The notes under the pieces are model-generated. The model had not been told where the DNA came from. It saw only the letters and a list, made by a program, of their open reading frames with translations, and made no database searches. Positions 1 through 5,547 of a stretch of DNA of 11,292 nucleotides are shown here, in pieces (the stretch's first letter is position 1; every line of letters begins with the position of its first letter). The stretch is from an uncultured Gaiellaceae bacterium (GTDB lineage: Bacteria; Actinomycetota; Thermoleophilia; Gaiellales; Gaiellaceae): contig CATPAS010000009.1 in NCBI GenBank assembly GCA_955652075.1, forward strand, positions 1-11,292, given 5' to 3'. The translations under genes were made by a program, and so were the position numbers.

Positions 1-36
1 ACAGCCCGTTCCCTTTGGCCACTCGGGCACACCCCC
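1..36 (-). tRNA. tRNA-Tyr(GUA), 5' half, cut by window edge
   Basis: Read on the minus strand from 36 to 1, the sequence begins GGGGGTG (acceptor strand), then T-G, a CCC D-stem strand, GAGTGGCCAAA (D-loop), GGG, A, the anticodon stem ACGGG and CTGT. The loop CTGTA with anticodon GTA is what the tRNA-Tyr pattern predicts. The window ends after the second anticodon base, so the third anticodon base, variable arm and 3' acceptor strand are not visible. The short CCC/GGG D-stem and D-loop match bacterial tRNA-Tyr. A class II tRNA-Ser or tRNA-Leu is the alternative, but CTGT at the anticodon loop favours Tyr. Confidence 0.88.
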
Positions 37-47
37 GGGGACGACGG

Positions 48-53
48 ATTGTA
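48..53 (-). promoter_or_regulatory. -10 box of the tRNA-Tyr gene
   Basis: TACAAT on the minus strand (53 to 48) lies 11 nt upstream of the tRNA first base, the distance expected for a housekeeping-sigma promoter that starts just before the mature 5' end. No convincing -35 hexamer is visible at 16-18 nt upstream. The same GCTACAA context appears in front of the duplicated tRNA half at 219-226. Confidence 0.5.
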
Positions 54-71
54 GCCGTGGCCTTAAAGACG

Positions 72-174
72 TTTCGCCGCCGCGCCGTGCTTTGCCCGTT
101 GTGGCTCGTCGCGCTGGTCGATAGGAGATCGCCAGAAAGTCATCATGGCCGCGAAGCGGCCGGGCTTTCAGGCG
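72..174 (-). repeat. Structured ~100-nt repeat, copy A
   Basis: This stretch is colinear with 10901-11004 (copy B). Shared blocks sit at equal offsets: TTTCGCCGC, TGCCCG, TAGGA and CATCATGGCCGCGAAGCGGCC-like sequence. Its right end folds into an extended hairpin: outer arms 130-141/163-174, a 5-nt ATCAT internal loop (142-146), then a perfect 6-bp stem GGCCGC/GCGGCC (147-152/156-161) around GAA. Outer-stem differences from copy B are compensatory at two pairs (see findings). The strand is uncertain; minus is chosen because copy A sits between two minus-strand tRNA-type promoters. It matches no RNA family I can name. It could be a small RNA, a terminator-like element or a DNA-level mobile repeat. 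Confidence 0.6.
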
Positions 175-180
175 TCGAGG

Positions 181-226
181 CCGTTCCTTTGGCCACTCGG
201 GCACGCCCCGGGGCGCGGCGTTGTAG
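181..226 (-). pseudogene. Degenerate duplicate of the tRNA-Tyr 5' half with its promoter
   Basis: On the minus strand, 209 to 181 reads GGGGC followed by GTGCCCGAGTGGCCAAAGG and AACGG. It matches the first ~32 nt of the tRNA-Tyr at 1-36 with few changes (acceptor positions, one G lost in the GGG D-stem). A -10-like TACAAC (225 to 220) keeps the GCTACAA context and the spacing of the tRNA-Tyr promoter. After AACGG the similarity to a tRNA ends: no tyrosine anticodon loop, T-arm or matching 3' acceptor strand follows, and the sequence instead runs into hairpin copy A. It is either a dead 5' fragment or a promoter plus tRNA-like head now making a chimeric small RNA. Confidence 0.7.
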
Positions 227-236
227 CTTTGGCGTC

Positions 237-1394
237 GTGGAGCGCTATGACGTCGCGATCGTCGGAGCAGGCCCGGCAGGCTCCACGGCTGCCTACCGCC
301 TCGCGCGCGCTCGCGCGCGCGTCTTACTAATAGACAAGGCACGCTTCCCCCGAGACAAGCCGTGCGGCGGCGGGCTCACGACGCGGGCTGTCCGCCAGTT
401 GCCCTTCTCCGTGGAGCCCGTCGTGGAAGACAGGATCACGCGTACGCGCTGTCGCCTGCGCTACGGGCCGAAGATCGAACGCCAATCGCCGCGGGTGCTC
501 TGTCTGATGACGCAGCGCCGGCGGCTCGACTCATTCCTCGTCGAGCAGGCAGTCGCCGCAGGGGCGGAGTTTCGCGACGGCGTCCATGTCACCATCGACT
601 CCGAGTCCGAGCTGCGTGTCGACGGCGAGCCGGTGGAAGTCGGCGCCTTGATAGGGGCCGACGGCGCGAACGGCATCACGGCTCGCACGCTCGGGCTCGG
701 CGGCGCGATCGTCAACGGCGTTGCGCTCGAGGGCAACCTCCCGTATGAGGAACTGCCGCCTGATGCGTGGCACGGACTGCTCGTGCTCGAGCTCGGCGTC
801 GTGCCTGGTGGCTACGGCTGGATCTTCCCGAAGGGCGAGCACGTGAACGTCGGCGTCGGCGGCTGGGCCCATCAAGGGCCGCAACTGCGCCGCCACCTGC
901 GAACCCTCTGCGAGCACTACGGCATCGACTCGCGCCAGTTGTCCGATCTGCGAGGCCATCGCCTCCCGATGCGGAGGCCTGGAACGGTGCTCGCGCGTGG
1001 CCGTGCGCTCGTGATCGGCGACGCTGCAGGCGCCATCGACCCGGTCTCCGGAGACGGCATCTACGAGGCGTTCGTCACGGCGCGCCTCGCCGCCGAGCAA
1101 ACGCTCGCGCTACTCGAGGGCGCGGCTGAGACGCTCGAGCCCTACGAGGCCGCGGTGAGGCGAGAGCTCGATCCGCTCGCATCGGCGGGGTGGAGCGCCA
1201 AGGTCGCGCTCGACCGCTACCCGCGCGCCGTCTTCGCCGTGATGCGGCTTCCGATCACCTGGCGGGTGATCGAAAAGCTCTTGCTAGGCGAGGTCTCCCA
1301 CCCGGGTGAGACCCGTGGGGCCAGCCGGCGGGCGATGCAGCTGATCGAGACTCTTGCCCGGCTGGCCCGCAGGCCGCGCGCAGCCGTCGCCTAA
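237..1394 (+). CDS. Geranylgeranyl reductase family FAD-dependent oxidoreductase
   Basis: A 385-residue flavoprotein of the geranylgeranyl reductase family (within the p-hydroxybenzoate hydroxylase fold), whose members reduce isoprenoid chains of lipids or quinones using FAD. Visible motifs are the N-terminal dinucleotide site DVAIVGAGPAG (residues 5-15), the family KPCGGGL segment (41-47), GADGANG near 140, and GDAAGAIDPVSGDG starting at residue 261, which contacts FAD. Length fits the family (about 380-420). The GTG start at 237 puts the Rossmann beta-strand at the N-terminus as usual. A longer in-frame reading from 15 would run through the tRNA region on the opposite strand and adds about 74 residues with no family resemblance. 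No Shine-Dalgarno is seen; TAGCTT at 224-229 could serve as the -10 of a leaderless transcript. The substrate is unknown. It is probably not functionally tied to the pilus genes downstream. Confidence 0.88.
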   Translation: MERYDVAIVGAGPAGSTAAYRLARARARVLLIDKARFPRDKPCGGGLTTRAVRQLPFSVEPVVEDRITRTRCRLRYGPKIERQSPRVLCLMTQRRRLDSFLVEQAVAAGAEFRDGVHVTIDSESELRVDGEPVEVGALIGADGANGITARTLGLGGAIVNGVALEGNLPYEELPPDAWHGLLVLELGVVPGGYGWIFPKGEHVNVGVGGWAHQGPQLRRHLRTLCEHYGIDSRQLSDLRGHRLPMRRPGTVLARGRALVIGDAAGAIDPVSGDGIYEAFVTARLAAEQTLALLEGAAETLEPYEAAVRRELDPLASAGWSAKVALDRYPRAVFAVMRLPITWRVIEKLLLGEVSHPGETRGASRRAMQLIETLARLARRPRAAVA

Positions 1395-1417
1395 AGCACC
1401 CTCAGACACCTGCCGAT
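1392..1417 (+). promoter_or_regulatory. FliA/WhiG-type promoter of pilT
   Basis: TAAA (1392-1395), 16 nt, GCCGAT (1412-1417). The -35 box overlaps the TAA stop of the reductase gene. The pattern matches the FliA/SigD/WhiG consensus (TAAA, about 15 nt, GCCGATAA/T). The -10 box covers the ATG at 1416, so that ATG cannot be the translation start; 1434 (or GTG 1425) must be. Confidence 0.72.
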
Positions 1418-1433
1418 GCCATGGGTGCCCGCC

Positions 1434-2663
1434 ATGGAGCTCAATCCCCTGCTCAGACGCGCCGTGGAACTCGGCGCCAGCGACATCCACCTGAAGGTCG
1501 GCCTACCGCCGATCCTTCGGCGCGACGGCGCGCTGAGCCCGCTCGAGGAGTCCGCGATCTTGATGGACAAGGACATGGACTCGCTGATCGAGACCGTAGG
1601 GAAGCGCTCGCCCGAACGCCTCGAAACCTTCAAGCAGACGGGCGACCTGGATATCGCCTACCAGGACGACGATCTCCCGCGGTTCCGCGTCAACGCGTTC
1701 AGGCAGCGCGGGCACATCTCGTTCGCCTTCCGCGTCATTCCGAAGAACGTCCCGAACTTCGAGACCCTCGGTTTGCCTGCGGGCATTCGCAGGCTCGCGG
1801 AGGAGCACCGCGGGCTCGTGCTGGTGACCGGCGCGACCGGCTCGGGTAAGTCGACGACGCTCGCCGCGATGGTCGACTACATCAATCGGACGCGGCAGCA
1901 GCACATCGTCACGATCGAGGACCCGATCGAGATCCTGCACAGCGACCACTCGTGCATCGTCAACCAGCGGGAGGTCGGGCTCGACACGCCGGACTTCATG
2001 CAGGCTCTGCGGCGCGCACTCCGCCAGGACCCCGACGTGATCCTGATCGGCGAGCTGCGGGACGCGGAAACGGCGCAAACGGCGCTGCAGGCAGCCGAAT
2101 CCGGCCACCTCGTTCTGTCGACGCTCCACACAGTCGATGCCGCCGAGACGATCGGCCGCATGGTCGAGTTCTTCCCCGAAGGCAAGCAGCAGATGATCCG
2201 ATCGATCATGGCGGGCGTCCTGCGCGGCGTCGTCAGTCAGCGCCTCCTGCCTCGCGTCGACGGCGGCCGGATCGCCGCCGTCGAGGTGATGGTGACCAAC
2301 ACCCGCATCGCCGACCTCATTCGCGACAACCAGCCCGAGTCGATCACAGACGCACTCGAAGACGGCTCGTTCTTCGACATGCAGTCCTTTACCAAGGCGC
2401 TCATCGATCTCGTCGTCTCGGGCAAGGTTGACCAGGAGGTCGCCGCGAACGCCGCCACGAACCGCCACGATTTCATGGTCACGCTCGATCATGCGCTGAA
2501 GCAGCAGAAGGCCGACGTCTCGGCGGCGGAAAGGCAAGCCAAAGCCGAGGAAAAGCAGGAGCGCGAGCCAGAACCAGAGCCAGAGCCCGAGCCAGAGCCC
2601 GAGCAAGTGTCAGAGCCAGAGCCAGAGCGCCCGACGCTCCGCCTCGCGCAAACCGGAGACTGA
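1434..2663 (+). CDS. pilT: Type IV pilus retraction ATPase PilT
   Basis: A 409-residue hexameric secretion-type ATPase predicted to power pilus retraction from the cytoplasmic side of the membrane. The N-terminus (MELNPLLRRAVELGASDIHLKVG) is the PilT PAS-like start. Walker A is GATGSGKS at residues 133-140, the Asp box lies around TIEDPIE, and Walker B is DVILIGELRD starting at D201, followed by the His box HLVLSTLHT. A PilT-specific C-terminal IADLIRD segment corresponds to the AIRNLIRE motif of retraction ATPases. The protein is longer than usual PilT (about 340-370) because of a charged tail ending in a Glu-Pro repeat. The start at 1434 is set by the promoter -10 box at 1412-1417, which excludes ATG 1416; GTG 1425 remains possible. 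The TGA stop overlaps the next gene's ATG (2663). PilU is the main alternative name. Confidence 0.93.
   Translation: MELNPLLRRAVELGASDIHLKVGLPPILRRDGALSPLEESAILMDKDMDSLIETVGKRSPERLETFKQTGDLDIAYQDDDLPRFRVNAFRQRGHISFAFRVIPKNVPNFETLGLPAGIRRLAEEHRGLVLVTGATGSGKSTTLAAMVDYINRTRQQHIVTIEDPIEILHSDHSCIVNQREVGLDTPDFMQALRRALRQDPDVILIGELRDAETAQTALQAAESGHLVLSTLHTVDAAETIGRMVEFFPEGKQQMIRSIMAGVLRGVVSQRLLPRVDGGRIAAVEVMVTNTRIADLIRDNQPESITDALEDGSFFDMQSFTKALIDLVVSGKVDQEVAANAATNRHDFMVTLDHALKQQKADVSAAERQAKAEEKQEREPEPEPEPEPEPEQVSEPEPERPTLRLAQTGD
2565..2628 (+). repeat. Glu-Pro hexanucleotide repeat in the pilT tail
   Basis: Repeats of a GAGCCN-type hexamer (GAGCCA/GAGCCC/GAACCA), interrupted once by CAAGTGTCA, encode an EP-rich tract from about residue 378 near the end of PilT. 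Such short-unit repeats are prone to slippage; because each unit is 6 nt, gains or losses keep the reading frame. A rigid acidic EP tail is not part of the PilT core fold. Confidence 0.85.
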
Positions 2664-4114
2664 TGCGCCTCCTCGGCGTTGCGGCCATCGGCCTCGCGTT
2701 GCTGGCGGGCTCCGCCCGGGCAGCGGGCCCGCCTGTGCTCGGCTTTTCCGTCTCCTCCGGCGCGCAGACCGGTCTCGTCCACGTCTCCATGCCCAGCGCT
2801 TCGATGCCGAATGCGCCGGGCGCGGTCTCGGTTCCTGTCACCTTCACGTCTCCGCCTGCGAGCCCGCAGCAGGTACCGCTCTCGACCCTTCACGTCATCT
2901 GGCAGCAGGCAGGGTCCGCCTACGGGATTCCCTGGCAGGTCCTCGCTGCGATCAACAAGGTCGAGTCCAACTTCGGCCAGAACATGGGGCCGAGCTCGGC
3001 CGGTGCAGTGGGCTGGATGCAGTTCATGCCCTCGACGTGGTTGCGCTGGGGCGTCGACGCGGACGGCAACGGGATCGCCGATCCCTGGAACGCCTCCGAC
3101 GCCATCTTCGCCGCCGCGCGCTATCTCGCGGCCGCCGGAGGGCAGACCGACATCTCGCGCGCCGTCTTCGCGTACAACCATGCGGACTGGTACGTCCGCG
3201 AGGTACTCGATCTCGCCAGGGTCTACGGCCAGGGCGGAATCACGCAGACCGCCGACCTGCAGCAGCTCCAGGCAACGCTCGACGGAGCGCGGCTCGAGGT
3301 CGTCCGCGCCAACGAGCAGCTCCTCGCCGCACAGGACTCCGAGCAGCAGTTGCGGAAGGTCGACCAGGGGTTGCACGCACAAGTGGACGCTGCGGCGTTG
3401 CTCTCGGATCGTCTGGCATCGGAGCGGCGCGCCGTTCTCTTCGACGTCAGCGTCGATGCGGCCCGCGCAGCCACCGACGCCGCACGCGTGAACCTCGAGC
3501 AGGCTCAGTCCTCCCTCGCGAGCGCGTCCCAGAGCGTCCAGGCCCCGTCATTCGCGCAGGGCGTCGGGACGCTGATGGGAGCGGCCTCCTTTCACGACAA
3601 CTACGTCTTTCCAGTAGGCGGTGGGCCGCAGATCGTCTCGGTCGCCCACACGCATCACGACTACCCCGCGGCCGACATCGCCGCGCCGGCCGGTTCGCCC
3701 GTGTACGCGATCTCGAACGCAGTCGTCCTCAACGCCTGGCATGCGGCCGACCCCAGCTGCGGCATCGGCATGACGATCCGCACGACGGACGGTCAGGTCT
3801 GGACGTACTGCCACCTCGCCTACCTCGATCCCGCCGTCATGGACGGCGTCTCCCTCGCAGCGGGGACTCAGATCGGTCTCGTCGGATCGACGGGCCATGC
3901 GACCGGGCCGCATCTCCATCTCCAGCTCCAACCAGCGGCGTCCTACCCACAGGATCAGCCCTGGTTCCAGAGCTTCGCGGGCATCGCGTTCCGCTGGCAG
4001 GACGCCCCGACGCCACTCGAACTGCCCAACGCCACGCCCCCTTCGGGGCGGGTCTTCTCCGTCGTCCCCAATTCGAGGGATGCCGTGATCGGCTTCACCA
4101 ATGGTGGGGCTTGA
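2663..4114 (+). CDS. Secreted lytic transglycosylase-M23 peptidase fusion
   Basis: A 483-residue exported peptidoglycan hydrolase with two catalytic domains. Residues 1-20 (MRLLGVAAIGLALLAGSARA) form a signal peptide. Residues about 75-190 are a lytic transglycosylase domain of the SLT/MltB type: INKVESNFG holds the likely catalytic Glu101, followed by AVGWMQFMPSTW and FAYNHADWYV. An Ala/Gln/Leu-rich coiled coil runs about 195-295. Residues about 315-430 are an M23 (LytM) metallopeptidase: HDYPAAD supplies His332 and Asp338, and HLH supplies His417/His419. All expected metal ligands are present, so activity is likely. The ATG overlaps the pilT stop codon and has GGAGA just upstream, implying translational coupling. 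Cutting both glycan strands and stem peptides suits opening the wall for a pilus machine; that role is inferred from position. Confidence 0.88.
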   Translation: MRLLGVAAIGLALLAGSARAAGPPVLGFSVSSGAQTGLVHVSMPSASMPNAPGAVSVPVTFTSPPASPQQVPLSTLHVIWQQAGSAYGIPWQVLAAINKVESNFGQNMGPSSAGAVGWMQFMPSTWLRWGVDADGNGIADPWNASDAIFAAARYLAAAGGQTDISRAVFAYNHADWYVREVLDLARVYGQGGITQTADLQQLQATLDGARLEVVRANEQLLAAQDSEQQLRKVDQGLHAQVDAAALLSDRLASERRAVLFDVSVDAARAATDAARVNLEQAQSSLASASQSVQAPSFAQGVGTLMGAASFHDNYVFPVGGGPQIVSVAHTHHDYPAADIAAPAGSPVYAISNAVVLNAWHAADPSCGIGMTIRTTDGQVWTYCHLAYLDPAVMDGVSLAAGTQIGLVGSTGHATGPHLHLQLQPAASYPQDQPWFQSFAGIAFRWQDAPTPLELPNATPPSGRVFSVVPNSRDAVIGFTNGGA

Positions 4115-4136
4115 GTCCACGCCGGTTTCTGCCGAT
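4111..4136 (+). promoter_or_regulatory. FliA/WhiG-type promoter of the PASTA/prepilin operon
   Basis: TTGA (4111-4114), 16 nt, GCCGAT (4131-4136). The -35 box overlaps the TGA stop of the hydrolase gene and is the most degenerate of the five; the -10 and the spacing are identical to the others. The ATG at 4146 begins 15 nt after the first base of GCCGAT, so the transcript is probably leaderless and reads into the prepilin genes. Confidence 0.62.
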
Positions 4137-4145
4137 TCGCGGAAC

Positions 4146-4982
4146 ATGGCTCTGCGGATAGCCACCCGCTTGCCGCGCCTTGCGATTGTGGGCGTGGTCC
4201 TGCTGCTCGCCAGCACGACTCTCGCCGTCGGCGCAGCGAAGCAGATGACGGCGGTCCCGCAAGGGGCTCCGGCACCGGTCCCCGTCCCCACACTGGTAGT
4301 CCCAGATCTGTCGGGCCAGGCGTTCGTGTTCGCCAAGGGGACGCTCGAAGACACCGGGTTCGCCTGGCAGGTCTTGGGCTCCGTGCACGGGTTCGCGGCA
4401 AACAAGGTCGCCCGCCAGTCGCCGCCTCCCGGCACGCGCGTTCGCGATACCGGTGCGCCGACCATCTCCGTCACTCTGACGCGGACGGCCTATCCGGAGA
4501 AGGGCAGTCCCGAGGACGTCTCACCGTATCTCGGCACGTCTGTCCAACCGATGGGTCTGCCGAGGATCCCTGTCGCGGCGCTTCCCGCAGCTCCCAAGGG
4601 AGCGCAGACGAAGCCCGCGCCGGCGAAGCCTGCAACGAAGAAGGCCGAGCCTAAGACTGCCGCTCCGACCAAGCGCCCACCCGCATTCGTCGTGGCCGGC
4701 GCACCGCGTGAACCGCTGAAGGAGATGCCCCTCACGCGGCGCGCTCAACTGCTGGCTGTGTGGGTCGCCGCGCATCCCTGGACGGCGGCGAACGTGCGTC
4801 ACTTCCTCTATCAGCACGCCTGGATCGTCACCGGCGCATCGTTCGGCTGGTGGCACGGAGCCGCAGCGCTCCGGGAGTTGATCGCCGCTGACCGAGTCGT
4901 GCAGCAGCGCTGGGGCATCGGCAAGCAGAACGAGCTGGTTGCCCGCCGAATGCTCGCGAACGTCGAGGCGAGAACTAAGTGA
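4146..4982 (+). CDS. Membrane-anchored PASTA-domain protein
   Basis: A 278-residue protein with one N-terminal hydrophobic segment (about residues 11-31, an uncleaved anchor or signal peptide). One PASTA-like domain follows at about 50-113 (VPDLSGQAF, then ARQSPPPGTRV and a closing SVTLT strand). Next come a disordered Ala/Lys/Pro linker (about 145-190) and an 80-residue Trp-rich helical C-terminal domain that I do not recognise. PASTA domains generally bind peptidoglycan stem peptides or each other outside the cell. Here there is no kinase or transpeptidase partner domain. The start is placed at 4146 because the sigma-type promoter ends at 4136; an in-frame ATG at 4101 lies inside the upstream gene and before the promoter. 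The gene's TGA overlaps the GTG of the next gene, so it is operonic with the prepilins. A plausible role is wall anchoring of the pilus machine, which is inference. Confidence 0.8.
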   Translation: MALRIATRLPRLAIVGVVLLLASTTLAVGAAKQMTAVPQGAPAPVPVPTLVVPDLSGQAFVFAKGTLEDTGFAWQVLGSVHGFAANKVARQSPPPGTRVRDTGAPTISVTLTRTAYPEKGSPEDVSPYLGTSVQPMGLPRIPVAALPAAPKGAQTKPAPAKPATKKAEPKTAAPTKRPPAFVVAGAPREPLKEMPLTRRAQLLAVWVAAHPWTAANVRHFLYQHAWIVTGASFGWWHGAAALRELIAADRVVQQRWGIGKQNELVARRMLANVEARTK

Positions 4983-5545
4983 TCAAACGTCGGCGCACGT
5001 TGTGCCTCAGGGGAGAAGCCGGCTTCAGCCTTGTCGAGAGCATTGTCGTGATGGCGATCCTCGCAACTGTCATGGGCAGCATCGGCGGCCTGTTCGCCGC
5101 GGGCTCCCGCGCGGAGATCGATGCGAACAGGCGCTTCCAGGCCCAGCAGGACGGGCGAGTCGCGCTCGACCGCATCCGGAAGGACATCCACTGCGCCAAG
5201 TCCGCCGCCGTAACGACGGTCGCCGGCAGCCCGACGACCTACATGGTGACGCTTACCATCCCTGCGGGCTGCGGAGGCGACATCAGCTGGTGCACCGTCT
5301 CCGTTGGCGGCTCGAGCACTCGGTTCGCGCTCTATCGACTGGGAGGCTCGTCCTGCAGCAGCGCAGGGCTCCGCACAGCGGACTACCTGATCTCCGCGAA
5401 CGCCTTTCCGACGTACACGACGCAATCGACCTCGTCGCTCGCGTCTCTGGCGGTCGACTTTCAGATCAGCATGCGCGGATCCTCGAGTCTCGATGCGTAC
5501 GAGCTCAAGGACACCATCTACCTCCGAAACAGCACAAGGACATGA
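4979..5545 (+). CDS. Class III minor prepilin (PilV/PilW/PulG-like)
   Basis: A 188-residue type IV prepilin. The leader MIKRRRTLCLRGEAG is basic and ends in Gly15; cleavage before Phe16 would leave FSLVESIVVMAILATVMGS, with the conserved Glu at mature position 5 and a hydrophobic helix. PilD, encoded downstream, should cleave and N-methylate it. The C-terminal globular part contains several cysteines (two in IPAGCGGDISWC, one in SSCSS) that may form disulphides. The length and sequence are like minor pilins that prime the fibre tip rather than a major pilin. The GTG start overlaps the stop of the PASTA gene, and its own TGA is followed within a few bases by the next gene, so all three are co-translated. 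Confidence 0.85.
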   Translation: MIKRRRTLCLRGEAGFSLVESIVVMAILATVMGSIGGLFAAGSRAEIDANRRFQAQQDGRVALDRIRKDIHCAKSAAVTTVAGSPTTYMVTLTIPAGCGGDISWCTVSVGGSSTRFALYRLGGSSCSSAGLRTADYLISANAFPTYTTQSTSSLASLAVDFQISMRGSSSLDAYELKDTIYLRNSTRT

Positions 5546-5547
5546 CC

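Noticed and set aside
72-174. Known c-di-GMP riboswitch (GEMM) near pilus genes
   Set aside because: The conserved riboswitch core segments are absent in both orientations, and the element is not placed in a leader of a pilus gene.
15-236. N-terminal extension of the reductase ORF from an ATG at 15
   Set aside because: It overlaps the minus-strand tRNA-Tyr and the structured repeat, has no family resemblance, and the Rossmann motif sits properly at the N-terminus if GTG 237 is used.
1506-1513. Other GCCGAT occurrences inside genes (for example near 1507, 3073, 6316, 8918)
   Set aside because: They lie within coding sequence away from gene starts, and I saw no matching TNAA box 16 nt upstream placed before a gene.
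4101-4145. Upstream ATG for the PASTA protein
   Set aside because: It lies within the hydrolase gene and upstream of the promoter whose -10 ends at 4136; the anchor helix starts properly from ATG 4146.
4939-5547. Long upstream reading of the PilX-like frame
   Set aside because: The added sequence is an Arg/His-rich shadow of the prepilin gene in another frame. The pilin-type hydrophobic N-terminus and an AAGGA site place the start at 5548 (or 5542).
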